37,853 nt of DNA from Planoprotostelium fungivorum (GCA_003024175.1 MDYQ01000248.1:1-37853); one strand, 5' to 3'; shown: positions 23,401-34,183, numbered from the stretch's first letter. Notes: a model not told the origin generated them from the sequence alone. Program-made: numbers and translations.

Positions 23401-24660
23401 TGAGAAGAGAGAGTGTCAGTGTCTCTCAGTTTTGTGCGATCGGACAGACACATGTAGAAACTGTGTCTCGTGAGATGATCGTGGTGTGGATGTGTGATCG
23501 TGATGTCATGAGAGTGCATCGATGTGTCGATCGTTATGTTATATCTCGTTTAATTCACAGATATCATGATGTATCAGCATATCATGTGATATTCATGATA
23601 CACTATCATCGTGTGATGCGATGAGACGGTAACTCACTCTGAAGAATTCTCTATCAGTACATTGTTCTTCTTACAAACCAAATCGACGACCTCACTGTTC
23701 ACCTCAATTCTCCGTCCACATTTATTCTATTTTATTCTCACCTGATGGTACAATGCACGTCGCACATTGTCGTCACCGTCCTGGCGCACGACAGCTCTTC
23801 GTACTGCTCGATCTCCACTTGAATCATCACCTCCTCTCTCTTCCTCTTTCGAAAGATCACCGGTGTCTGTCTAGTTCACGTGTCGTCTACGGATGAGGAC
23901 TCACCCTGTGTTGGATGGTGTATTCACAGATGAGTTTCACTTTGTCCATGGAGGTGTGGTTCTTGTTGCGATTGAAGAAGAGTAACGAACAGTCTTTGAC
24001 GTCGCCGTCGGTGATACGGCCGATGTCTCTCATTCGATGGAAGATCTGGATGATAATCAGAGGAGGGAGATGAGTGAAATCGGACCTTCTCTGTGATATC
24101 TGCAACGGTGTCTGTCATTGAGAATCTGTACGTGTGGATTCAGCTGTGAATGAGACGTAAGATGGAAGGCCCACCGATCGACTATAGTGTCCCTCGGTTT
24201 GATTTCATCTAAACCGTCCTGATATAAGATGGTCAATAGGATCCCATTCTTCGGCAGACGTCCGAAAGTCAAGATCGTCTGCGATCGATGAGCATATAGG
24301 AGATGCTCTGATCTATTCACCCCCGGTTTCAGTTTCTGCTCCTTGATTGTCCAATGAGAAGACATCTCTCTCGTATGCTTTCTGACTCCATATTTATCGG
24401 ATTGTCTCCACTTGGAGAGTCCATAGTCAGTCGTCTGGCTCTGTTCGGATGATCAGCATAATCGACATTCATCACATTCGAATCAGATGCAGACGTCGGG
24501 CGGGGATGAGAGTTGATTCTACCTCATCTATATTGAGCTTCTTTGCGACGACGTTGACCAGCTCTTCCATTGTCATATCCGAGTGACATTTCTCTGCCAC
24601 AGTGGCACCTGGTGCAGATAGAGAATCCTCTACCTCTACGATGAGATGGACATCGCTCAT
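20456..24660 (-). CDS. Ubiquitin-fold/RA/TKL multidomain protein kinase
   Basis: About 22 exons encode some 880 residues from ATG 24660 to TAA 20456. N-terminus (about 1-180): tandem ubiquitin-like folds resembling talin/FERM F0-F1, with MTMEELVNVVAKKLNIDE, WTIKEQKLKPGTILTFGR, ILLTILYQDGLDEIKP, DTVADITEKIFHRMRDIG. The middle is less clear, with acidic loops (DMSDFYSEDSDRMYRG). At about 470-560 is an RA-like domain (YYSIAVNQECTVRDVITAV...ILQEGENVKEI...RFRFILQR). The kinase spans about 605-880: GQGSFAKVYKG, VAIK, Glu in IDAFKTEMSVLM, LSLVMEYCPNGSLHDML, HRDIKSGNLLLD, CDFGLAR, GTMAFCPPEIY, KSDVYSIGMVFWEVVTR, ERPDCEELTKIL. All catalytic residues are present and TKL-like. Likely a Ras/Rap- or adhesion-linked kinase at the membrane cortex. 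A tiny exon near 23383-23391 is unresolved. Confidence 0.82.
22272..22400. repeat. Perfect 11-bp inverted repeat across a kinase intron
   Basis: CATCTACAACC at 22272-22282 and GGTTGTAGATG at 22389-22399 are exact reverse complements about 106 bases apart inside one intron of the kinase gene (about 22232-22409). One arm lies within 12 bases of the 5' splice site. Pairing would bring the intron ends together. The same core recurs in other introns. Confidence 0.75.
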
Positions 24661-24946
24661 TCGCTGGACCTACTCCTTTGTAACGAGTGTCATCACCAAA
24701 CGTACGCATGTCTCTACAACACCCAACGAACTGCACCCTCTTTGTGTTGACCGGCATCGATCTAGAGAGGAGGACCGATAGAAGATGAGAAGGTATCAAC
24801 AGTGATCAACACATACAGTGTTCACGTTCTCTTCTTTATTCTGATCATGATGAAGTTTACAACTGAATCAGACCTCATCTTTTGGTGAAATTTTCGAGTA
24901 GATTGACATTTGAAATTTCCGTGATGATCGGTTGTCAGCTGGTAGG

Positions 24947-25600
24947 CTATAACTGCAAGTTGTAATGATAAAAGATGGTATAGTAGAAAGCTAAGCCGAA
25001 TAATGCATAGACAAAGAAATCTAATCCACAGCCGACACATCTTCCATCGAAGATGGGTGCCTGATAACCATGTGAATCGATGACATCAAACAAGATCTCA
25101 CATCTCTCTCCAGCTGTTCGACATCCACTGCGGCGACACGTCGTTTCAATCTCTGTATCATCTCCGCTCTCTGCTGAGGCGTCAAGCGGAAATCATCATC
25201 CATGACAAAGATCAGCCGTCGAAAGATGATATGTAGAGTCTGAGCCTTGTGTGAAGCTGTGTATAGATCTAGATGAACGGAAGATAAATTGGGAGATGCT
25301 GAGATGTGAGCACTCGGTCTACAAACCGGTCGGGAAGGTGATGTGATGTCATTCCGCATCGATGTTGGAGAATGGACCTCTATACAAGACTGTAGGTCTG
25401 ATTCTCGTAGTCAATACGTCTCAGGTCGGCGATCAACTCCTCTTCCGTTATCCTAGCGTGATCAGGTGACGTTATCTTTCTTATGTGAGCGATCCGTGAC
25501 ATCTTCTCACTCGTTCATAGATCTCAAGTCTCCCAAGAGACCCTGCAAGCGTTCGCGCACAATCGAAACCACGAAGCAAAAGCGAATAAAGACAATGCAT
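24947..25600 (-). CDS. Small tail-anchored protein, unknown function
   Basis: Not recognised. From ATG 25600 the first exon reads MHCLYSLLLRGFDCARTLAG and SLGRLEIYER; then ITSPDHARITEEELIAD, LRRIDYENQTYSL; then a frame with LDLYTASHKAQTLHIIFRRL, DDDFRLTPQQRAEMIQRL and VDVEQLERD. A GTGAG intron (about 25065-25103) leads to CVGCGLDFFVYALFGLAFYY and a stop at 24947-24949. The end is one hydrophobic segment close to the C-terminus, as in tail-anchored ER, mitochondrial or peroxisomal proteins. The junction near 25320 is not settled. The start is divergent from, and very close to, NPRL3. Confidence 0.5.
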
Positions 25601-25649
25601 CTGATAAGCAATCAAATGGACAGAGTGAGCGACGCTGATCCGTGACACT

Positions 25650-28001
25650 GTGAATCTGATGGCCCAGCAGGTGCCAGAGTGGTATGGGCTGTTACAGATG
25701 GAAAGACCGGCACGTCCACCGAAGTCCAGGTGCTTCGATTGTGCACATGATTCGTCCACCTCACATGACATTAGCAATACGAAGCATACAATCTTCCATC
25801 ACCGACACTCGCTCCTCAACTTCTTCCGAAACCGGCGCTCTGTAACTCTTTCTTCCAACTGGTATTTCACTCTTGTGCTCTTCATCTCCATCTCATCGAT
25901 CATCCAACCCCATACTCACGTCATTTCACACCGTCCCATCTGCACGACATCCCATCCTCGGATCGTTATGTCATCCCACCCATCACACATCAAATCACAT
26001 CATCCCATCTCCTCCATCACGATCCACCGTCACCACCATCACCCTCTCACCTTCATCAGACCATCGACAACACGTACTTTCTAGGTCACCCCGCCCTCTT
26101 AAGAGAGAGGGAAGATTCCTTCCTCGTCAACTCTCTCGGTAAGAGTCGCTCTGACCGTGATGTCCTCCGCATGTTCAATTTCTGCATCGTTTTGGCCGAA
26201 GAAGAGGGCTTACCGCACGATCCAGGTGACCTTACCGTGTCCCCCCACGTTAACTCATCTCTACAGCCCACTCTGATATGTACACTGTGGGCACCATCAA
26301 CCAGTACAGACACATGGTGGAACAGATCACAGTTGCATTAGAACACGAACAGTATCGTTGCTCTTATTTAGAAGAGCAGGCGAAATTCATGGCTCACATC
26401 AGGGAGCAGTGGCTCGTGGCACAGAGGGACGATCGATCGGACGTGCTCAAGCCGGGTGGGTCCGTCTACAACGATGTAGATGAGTGACTGGGGTAGATCA
26501 TCAGGCCTTGACGTCGCAGCTGTTGAGTGTGTCTCACCTGGCGAGGGAGATGAGGGAGATCTATCACATGATCAGAGAACAGGGAAATCTGAACATCAGA
26601 TTCAATGGGTGAGCGTGATCATCATCGTTGCATCGTGATCGCGATCATGATGACGATCGTGATCGTGTGGAGTCATCGCGATCGTGATGATGAGGATGTG
26701 ATCATGCATCGTCGACTGTTCACCGCACACCATGACGATCACCCTCATCATCTCATGAGAGAAATCAAGAAGAATAAGGGACATCCACTGAACAAACGTC
26801 AGATGGGTCACGGTCATCTGCAGCTTAGACGATCCATCCGAACACTCTGAATTTCCCATCCGTCCATACCATACCCTCCTCCTCTTGACATCAACCAGCA
26901 AGCAGCGATGGTCCAACATATTGCCCCCCGACTCTTCACCTCTTCTCAGAAAACTCATCGAATCAGCTAAACCGACCAAATCATTCAGAGAGCTTCAGAT
27001 CGAATTGGATATACCCTTTGCATATCTGTACAGGTGTGATGTCTCATGTGATGTCTCATGTGACGTCATGCCTCATGATGTCTTTCATCTCGTGATATCT
27101 CCTCACACCTCGCGATGTCTCTCGCATATCTCTTCTCTCGTCGAGAATAAAATGAAATAAAACATCGACTGAAGAGTTTCGCAGGTTGGCTGCACATCTT
27201 GTCTATTGGGGCAGGGCAAAGATAATCGACACGTTGACGAAGAACAACATCTACACCCTCAACCACAACCACAACCCCCTCTCTTATCGTCTCCTCAGCG
27301 AAGAATTTTCCCGGTATTTTCTCCGAATTTTCCACATGCTGAACTTTTCTCAGAACTTTCTCCCCCGGATTTCGATTCGAAGACATGATGGAGAGATTCT
27401 CCACCTCTAAGACCTTGGGAGAGCACACGGACTACATCGTGACTCAATCTGTCCACCGAGAGTTTGTAGATACGGTCGTGTGGATGCTGCAGAAGGACCT
27501 CATCCTTCAACTCCACACCTTTGTCTATTTGAGAGTGCCGCCGCCCCAGACTAATCCGGCCCAAAATCCGTCGCAGGTGGCGAGGTGAGCGTTGTGGCCG
27601 GTTGTAGATGGATGTATTGGCGCGTTGTAGAGGAGACTGACGGGGGCAGGCGGCAGGAGGAAGAGGGTGCGATGTATCCGAGCAGTCCCATTCCTTTGAA
27701 ACCTTGGGAACTGACTCATCTGGAGAAGTTTAATGACAAGGGACCACTCTTTCAGACGTTGATCAGGTGACATGCATGTTGCGTCATCATCGTCTTTCGA
27801 TCTCTTTCGATCTCGTCTCATGCAATCTCATCTGATGTGATGTGATCTGATCATACGAACAGGTTGTGCCCTTATTTTAGAGGCAGACACCATTTGGAGG
27901 AGATCATGTTCAGGATGAACATTTCGCGCGAAGACTTGAACAAAGTCATCACAAAGTATCAAAATGTATTGATCTGCTGTACACACGAGGGGTATAAATG
28001 A
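25650..28001 (+). CDS. NPRL3: NPRL3, GATOR1 subunit (nitrogen permease regulator 3-like)
   Basis: Subunit of GATOR1, which restrains TORC1 at the lysosome on amino-acid starvation. Pieces match the human protein in order: GARVVWAVTDG region, LAPQLLPKPALCNSFFQL, TIDNTYFLGHPALL, MFNFCIVLAEEEG, INQYRHMVEQITVALEHEQY plus RCSYLEEQAKFM, EFPIRPYHTLLLLTS, LDIPFAYLYR, LAAHLVYWGRAKIIDTLTKN, HREFVDTVVWMLQKDLILQL and HTFVYLRV, then YFRGRHHLEEIMFRMNISRE and VLICCTHEGYK, stop 27999-28001. Introns are longer than elsewhere (for example about 25861-26061 and 26610-26840) and rich in GATC/ATGATG. The first exon with the ATG was not identified, so the 5' end is approximate. Exon joins around 27260-27400 are uncertain. 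Confidence 0.88.
26610..26720. repeat. GATC/ATGATG low-complexity intron sequence
   Basis: NPRL3 intron made largely of overlapping GATCGTGATC, GCGATCGTGATG and CATGATGACG units, locally self-complementary. Equivalent tracts occur at about 22795-22845 (kinase), 6300-6450 (seven-TM gene) and 36000-36115 (CLC). They look like a composition habit of the longer introns rather than one repeat family. Confidence 0.7.
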
Positions 28002-28492
28002 CGAGGGAAATTGTACCGTAATACTGTATTTATTTTGTTCGCTGATCCATCAGAGGAGACAGCGGCCGTATCTAAACAACTGCTGTCTTCAACTGTCGTC
28101 TTATCGTCTATCATCATCTGACTTCACATACAGGTTGAGCATCTTGTTCTTTGACGGCTCTTGATGGTAGTCCCAGCTCTTTGGGAATTGCGGCAGTGGA
28201 GGTCGATCTTTTTCTTCAAGTCAATAGAACTTATTTACGTGTCAATCGATAGGGCGTTGTGGGGGATCTGGCTTCCTTCTAATCACTTTGAGATCAAGAC
28301 GCGGGGCTTTTCTGATTTCTGTCTATCCACTTTGAGATCGAGATATGGGGGTATAGTGCCTTCGAGCTCAGCATGTGGAGAAGGTTGATCAGATCAGATC
28401 GCAACACCCACACATCATGCACACAACCACACGGATATTCCTCACGGTATTGATGTGATCCTAAGTTCTTTCACCGCCTAAGCACTTCTCAG
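28002..28492. other. Intergenic stretch between NPRL3 and cytochrome b561
   Basis: No gene is supported. It contains two direct copies of CACTTTGAGATC(A/G)AGA about 47 bases apart (near 28287 and 28332), inside a 75-codon open frame (28161-28388) with no recognisable domain. The last 60 bases are the likely b561 promoter/leader; no TATA box stands out. Confidence 0.45.
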
Positions 28493-29271
28493 ATGATCTC
28501 GGTCGTCGCAGCCGAGCACTCCACCGGCTATAAAACAGCTCACATCGTGCTCATGTGCATCGCCTTCATCATTCTACTACCTCTCGCTGCTTTCATCGCC
28601 CACTTTGCCAAATTATACAAGAAGAAGTGCTGCACTCCGTCTCATCACACCTTCTGATCACGTTTCAGGTGGCTGCCCTACCACGCCATTCTCAACACGG
28701 TCGCCTTCGTCTTAGTTGTCATCGCGTTTGCGTTGGGAGTAGTTCTGGGTGGAAATACATACACGTTACCGGGGAAGAACAAAACGTTGAGGATCATCGT
28801 CGCGCACGCATGGATCGGAACCTTGGCTACCTTCTTTGTTGTCGTTCAATTCATCCTGGGTAAGTCCGTCATCACGATGATTACGACGGGAGGGACAGTG
28901 ATGATGATACGATGCAGGCATCGGTGCTCACGCTTATCACGACCACAGAGCGGAGAAAGATCCTTCAAAGAGAGGAACCCCCACCATTCCAGTGACACCG
29001 ACATGCACTTGAATCCAACTGATCGCGGCAGGGCATCATCCACCGTTGGCTGGGAAGGCTCACATTCTCGTTGGCCATATCAAACATCGCGTTGGGCATG
29101 GTGTTTGTGAAGGCAGCCACCGTTTGGATCGTTCTCTTCTGCGTGTGGGGCGGTGTGGTCGTCTTACTGTGGACCACACTCACCGCTCTGACGTGGCACA
29201 AGAGAGGAGAGAAGATGAAAGAGAAGAAGACAGAGATGGAGACAGCAGGGTTTAAGCCTGCGAGACAATAG
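28493..29271 (+). CDS. Cytochrome b561 domain protein
   Basis: Di-heme transmembrane electron carrier, typically ascorbate-dependent ferric reductase activity across endomembranes or plasma membrane. From ATG 28493: TM1 TAHIVLMCIAFIILLPLAAF, KKKWLPYHAILN, TM2 FVLVVIAFALGVVLGG, AHAWIGTLATFFVVVQFILG, GAHAYHDH, IIHRWLGRL, then LAISNIALGMVFV and two further TM segments ending in a basic tail (KPARQ). His residues suited to heme binding occur in AHI, PYHA, AHAW and IHRW. Introns at 28634-28670, 28860-28919 and 28993-29031 keep frame. There is no DOMON or signal domain; the length of about 210 residues fits a stand-alone b561. The N-terminus before TM1 is short. Confidence 0.85.
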
Positions 29272-29309
29272 ATGAACTCGTGTGACAGCATGGAAAGTTC
29301 AAGTATTAT

Positions 29310-30577
29310 ATGATAATCGATTTCTTTTTTAACAAACAACGACCGCTGGGAAGCCCTCCAATCGGCGATCTAGATCTCATGACGCAGCAGCTCTCCATCA
29401 CTACGTTAGAGGCTTACCTCTTGAAGTCGGATCCTAAGAGCAGTAGAGATCAATTGCAAAGAGTGCGTCGTATCGCAGATTTCATCAAGACCCAAGATGT
29501 CGCCGTCTTACAAGGTGTATGGGGCAGGTAAATTCTTTCGATTGAATGAGATTATTCGTAACATGCGTTGTTGAATGAGATCAGTAACGTCACACCCCTC
29601 CAAGATGCTGTCTCTGAAACCCACACTGTACCTCCCTTCTGCGCCGCATCGACCCTGATATCATTCCTCTGTGAGCCAGGGATCTTGTGAAGATGGACGA
29701 GTAACAATCCCAGCATACTTCTTGAACATCATCCTCTTCTGGTGGTGCAAGACTGGTGGTCTCTGGTTCTCATACAAGAAATCTTTTCGTCAGTTGTGGT
29801 ATTCCAAACACATCTTCTCCACATCCATCGCAGCCAGGAGCGTCCAGGCTATCTTAATCGACATCAACTCCCAATGCAGTGGAAAGTATCTATTGATCTT
29901 CAACACCCAATTGGACGAAGAGTGATTATCACCAACCTTCATTCCATCCATCTCACTGATCGACAGTGAGAACGTCCAAGCGAAACAAGTCCAAGAGATT
30001 CACAAGTTCATCAGTGACACAGTCTCCCAACTGAATTCTGCCAGACGAGATGGCAGACTACCTGGCTTCGATTTCGCCAGGACAGGTGTCCTCCTAACGG
30101 GAGACCTTGCGATGGACGCAGGCTCACCTTCTTATATCAAACTCAAGTCTTTGTTCGTCGCGAAGGATTTTTATTCTGATGTGAGTTGATGATGATGCAC
30201 AAAATGCATGTTGAATGAACATAGGTACGAGACAAGAAGAAGGAAGGCGAACAAGTTCAGAAGGGACAGACGAAGGGAAAGAAGAAGACGTCAGGTGACG
30301 CACGGTTGTCCATCATGATCTGATGTCTTTGACAGACGAAGAAGAGACCGAACGAGTGGACACAGACAGCTACACGTACGACCCCTCCACCAATGACTTG
30401 GCCGACGGCCAGCCCATGAGGAGAGACTACATCTTTGGCCTCGACAATTACTTTGGTTCAACGTGGCATCAGCAATTCATGAAATTAGAAGCCACAGAGT
30501 GTCTCATCCACAAGACACAAAAGTCTCATGAGCTGTCCAATCATCACGCCGTGACCGCCACCCTCTCCTTCCAATAA
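29310..30577 (+). CDS. Neutral sphingomyelinase-like EEP-fold protein lacking catalytic residues
   Basis: Endonuclease/exonuclease/phosphatase fold, closest to nSMase/ISC1-type phospholipases. ATG 29310 or in-frame 29380 (MTQQLSITTLEAYLLKS). Order: LSITTLEAYLL, QRVRRIADFIKTQDVAVLQG, HTVPPFCAAS, KTGGLWFSYKK, IFNTQLDE, VQEIHKFISDTVSQL, LLTGDLAMDAGSPSYIKL, KKEGEQVQKGQTKGKKK insertion, PSTNDLADGQPMRRDYIF, SHELSNHHAVTATLSFQ. Family active-site positions are changed: Asn to Glu in the first strand, QEVW to QGVW, GDLN to GDLA, SDH to SNH. So it is probably a pseudoenzyme, perhaps lipid-binding. Six exons; introns include 30181-30224 and 30296-30339. No TM segment is clear. This naming rests on remembered motifs. 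Confidence 0.75.
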
Positions 30578-30623
30578 ATCAAAATAAATTCTCGTCTCCG
30601 TTCATTTATTTCACAATCTCTCT

Positions 30624-32985
30624 TCACTCCACCAGCACCGGCTCCGGAGTTTGCGATGGAGCTGCAGCTCCAGGAGGTCCTGGAGGGGGCGCCAGAACCA
30701 CTCTCTCCATGGCGATGGCCAAGATGAGCCCCACCCCACCGATGGGACACAGGATGTAGAAGACCGTGTCGATTGCCTTGCAGTATTCGACAAAGATCTG
30801 GGCCGAATTGGGAAGGAGGAGGATGTAGTCTCGGATGAGGAGCTCCACGGGCAGACCAGTGTGGGAGGACATGTAGGATTGGAGGGTAGTCTGACACGTC
30901 AGAACGCCGAGGACTCCACCGATGGTTCGGAGGAAACTGTTTATCGCATGAGAATGGACATTCTGAACGATGGTGGATGATGATGGTTGATGTGGATGAT
31001 GGATGATGATCGTGACCACAAAGCATACAAACTCACGTGTTAGCGGTGATCGTCGAAGCCATGTTCGCTCGATCCACCGACGTCTGCACGATGATGACCA
31101 CCGTCTGCATGAGAAACCCGAGACCGACGCCCCAGATGAGAAGAAAGAGGAAGATGAGTCCGTAGTTCGTGTCCACTCTCAGCAGTGACAAGAGACCCAC
31201 TCCGATCGTGAGAAAGGTGAAGCCCAAAATGGGGAAGGGGTAAGGCTTTCCCATCTTGCTGATGCCGACACCACTCCCGATGGAGGTGACAATCAGACCG
31301 AAGACGAGGGGGATCATCTTCAGACCTGGAACGGTGTGAGGACAATAAAAAAGTGATGGAGAATTGATGGAGAAGTGGTGGAGAATTGACGGAGAGATGG
31401 TGAAAAAGAGACGGAAGTTTGATTGGAACGGGAGAGTTGTAGATGGACTGACCTGATATGGTGGATGAATCTCCTCGGATGGTCTGAAAGTAGACGGGGA
31501 CGTAATTGAGACCGCTCATCATGCAGAAGCCAATGATGAGAGCGAGAGCGTGGCAGAGTGCGACGTTTCGAATGCGGAACGGAGCGAGGGGCATGATGGG
31601 AATCTTCGCCACGAAACCTGTCCCCTCCGTCAGAATAAAATAAGATAAAATCAATTGTAATATTATTTTCCACTCAAAGGAAGACGAGCTCACCTTCGTT
31701 CAAAATGAAGAGAACCAGCATGATGACACCACCGATTAACATTCCGATGACTACACCAGAGTCCCACGCATACTTTTTCGTCGATCCAAAAGAAATAGAA
31801 ACGAGGAGAAGGACGATGAAAGACACGAGACAGAGGAGCCCGACGTAATCGATTGACTTTGCCAATTGCCTCTTTGACATCTGCGGAGGTGAGATCAACG
31901 TGAAAAAGGTGAGATCTTCACATTTCTGAATTCAGAGGGTAGGTTGGATGTGGTGGGTTGGTTGCTCTCTTCCTTCTTCTCCTTCTCTTCTCTCTTCTCC
32001 TCCATCGTTTCTTCTTTCTTCTCTTCGTCTTCTCTCTTCTCTCCTTCCGTCTCTATCTCTGACATCTCCGATTCCACGAAAGGCTCTACTGATTCCATTC
32101 ACCTCGTCTCTCCATCTACAACGCTTCACCTGCACCGTTCTCTTTGATTTCGACGACTTGAGGTGCCTCCTTCTGCACCGGTTTGTAGCTCTCGTAATCT
32201 AAGAAGAACCACAACAGAACAAGCGCAGGGACACCGAAGGGTAAGTTGATGTAGAAGATCCATCGCCACGAGATGTGATCGGTGATGAGACCACCCACGA
32301 CTGCATTGCCATCAACATCGTGCACGCGATGACGATGTCTATCGATGGTGCCCACCTGGTCCAGCCACGGAAGCTACGCCAAAGCAGAGTCCAAAGAATC
32401 CGGTGTATTTTCCTCTCTCTCTCGGTTCGATCAGATCGGCCACGATGACCATCACGATGGACATGAGAGCACCGCCACCCAGACCCTGAATGGCTCGAAA
32501 GATGACCAACAAGATCATGGAGGTGGCTGCACCGCACAGAGCCGAGCCCACGAGAAAGAATACGACTGCAGTCATGAGAAGGATCCTGCGTCCAAAGAGG
32601 TCGCTGAGTCGTCCCGAGATGGGGCTCATCACCGTCGAAGTTAAGAGGTACGCTTCGATGACCCACGAGTAGAGATCCTGATAGAAGATGAGACGGTGTG
32701 ATTGAAATCTGTGACAGACACACCATGCGTTGGAAATCGGCGGCGATCTTGGGGAGAGCGGTCGATGTGATGGTGTTGTCCAATGCAGCCAGAAAGAGGG
32801 TCAAGACGAGGGAGAGTAAGATGATGATCAACTTCCGACGTGTGAGTTGATAGGGTCCGATGAGCTTTTCTTCTTTCGGTGTGGTCGCTGGTCCATCTTT
32901 AGACTATCGTCGTCGCGGATGTCAATGCGTCACCTCCTTCCAATTCATTGGGAGTGGGAGCCACTCGATTATCTCCTTCCGTCAT
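30624..32985 (-). CDS. MFS transporter, DHA2 drug:H+ antiporter type (14 TM)
   Basis: Proton-coupled exporter in plasma or vacuolar membrane; substrate unknown. Short hydrophilic start [17 protein letters not shown] (ATG 32985), then TM1 [20 protein letters not shown], motif [28 protein letters not shown], antiporter motif C region [16 protein letters not shown] with [15 protein letters not shown]7-14 including [77 protein letters not shown] and [20 protein letters not shown], and a Pro/Ala-rich end. These are hallmarks of the 14-TM fungal-type DHA2 family. The loop after the first seven or so TMs carries an extra exon very rich in Glu and Lys (about 32093-31925). A leader intron of about 36 nt splits the N-terminus. 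Confidence 0.9.
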
Positions 32986-33648
32986 CTGCGGTATGGACGA
33001 TGGCGACTACAGATCGTTTGTCTGTCTGGCGGTTCTGCTGTATAAAACGGCTCGGACTTTGTAATTGCCCGAGGAATGAATCTCTCAATTGCCCGACCGC
33101 ACACGAACGCCCTCTCTCAGCTTCTCTGTCCTCTTTCGTAGAACGATAGAGATAGATAGATCATCCTGTATCGATAAGAAAGGAAGGAGAAGAAAGAGGA
33201 CGAACCGAAGTACTTAGGGACGAAAGAGAAGAGAGATCGGACTCCTCGGGCTTCGGGGTTCGCACTTCGGTATCACCGAAGTCCATCCTCGGGTTTGATA
33301 CCAATCCGGTATGAAACGAAAGACACACGAAGATGTGAGTGACCATGTGGTCTAGAGATACTCTCAGCTTAATTGACGAGGCATATCGATCATTTTCACC
33401 CGAACGCGGAATTTCGATTACAGAATCAAATGAGATCCAGATTCAAGTCCAAGACATCGAGTAAATCCTCTTCTTCCTGTTGCACGTTCTGAACATAATC
33501 AAGATGATTATTACATTAAACAATATCCCAGCATCACTCGGAGCATTCATCGTCATCTTCCAAGGATCTTCTCGTCAACTCAGCTATGATGTAGATATTC
33601 GTATGTATACATCTTTGAGTAGAAGAGATGCGGCACAGTTTATCCTTA
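32986..33648. other. Intergenic region with hairpins and a possible terminal exon on -
   Basis: Contains a perfect 7-bp inverted repeat ACTTCGG-TATCA-CCGAAGT (33264-33282) and a weaker GATACC/GGTAT pair just after it, in a G/A-rich stretch, plus TATAAAA near 33041. On the minus strand, about 33480-33430 reads QEEEDLLDVLDLNLDLI then stop, which looks like a real acidic C-terminus. It may belong to an alternative or longer form of the small membrane gene upstream, but no splice in the right phase was found. No other gene signal. Confidence 0.4.
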
Positions 33649-34000
33649 TCAATATTGAGAGGTCGGTGCGTGGACTGCGGACTGATTGACCTGAACGGGA
33701 GGTGCTGTGAACGTCGAGTACGAAGCGTCTTTGAACGTATCGTGAGTCGTGCGATAGACTTCCGCTTGGGATTTGTTGAACGTGTGAGCCACGAAGGCAC
33801 AGACACCACAGATGAGGAGGGTGCTGACGATCAGGATGATCGTGACTATGATGACGGTGTGCTTGTAGTCGCTGACGCAATCGTCGTAGCTTCCCAAGGT
33901 TGAGACCATTTTGTATGGAGTGCAGTAGGTCGAAATTGATGATCCCTACCACAGTGATGATACCGGCACAGACGTAGATAGTGTTTCGATCTATCTTCAT
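33649..34000 (-). CDS. Small single-pass membrane protein, unknown
   Basis: Not recognised. From ATG 34000: MKIDRNTIY, then a 31-nt GTCTGT...GGTAG intron, then STYCTPYKMVSTLGSYDDCV, a strong TM segment TVIIVTIILIVSTLLICGVC, and a cytosolic tail AHTFNKSQAEVYRTTHDTFK rich in Ser/Thr/Gln, stop at 33649. About 105 residues. Without splicing, the first exon runs on in a different frame with its own hydrophobic stretch (YVCAGIITVVGIINF), so a two-TM form with a frameshift is the alternative. Two Cys flank the membrane segment. The start is divergent from the CLC gene, 180 bases away. Confidence 0.5.
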
Positions 34001-34183
34001 GTTGCTTCTTCTCTGTGGCCCTTTCCTCTGTTTCTTCGGTTGAAATAGATGAGGCTGTCTGCACGGTGGTGAGATGTCAGTGAGGAGTAGCCTCGTGATG
34101 GGAGTGGTAACGTGACCCACTCAATAGTAGGGCATTGATGAGACAAAATAACAGTCTTTGAAGGACAACTACGATTCGTCAAG

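Noticed and set aside
25481-25777. 98-codon minus-strand ORF extending past 25600
   Set aside because: Its 5' half overlaps the NPRL3 exon encoding GARVVWAVTDG; only the part from the ATG at 25600 is kept for the small tail-anchored gene.
28527-28534. TATAAAAC as a promoter TATA box
   Set aside because: It falls inside the cytochrome b561 coding sequence (GYKTAH).
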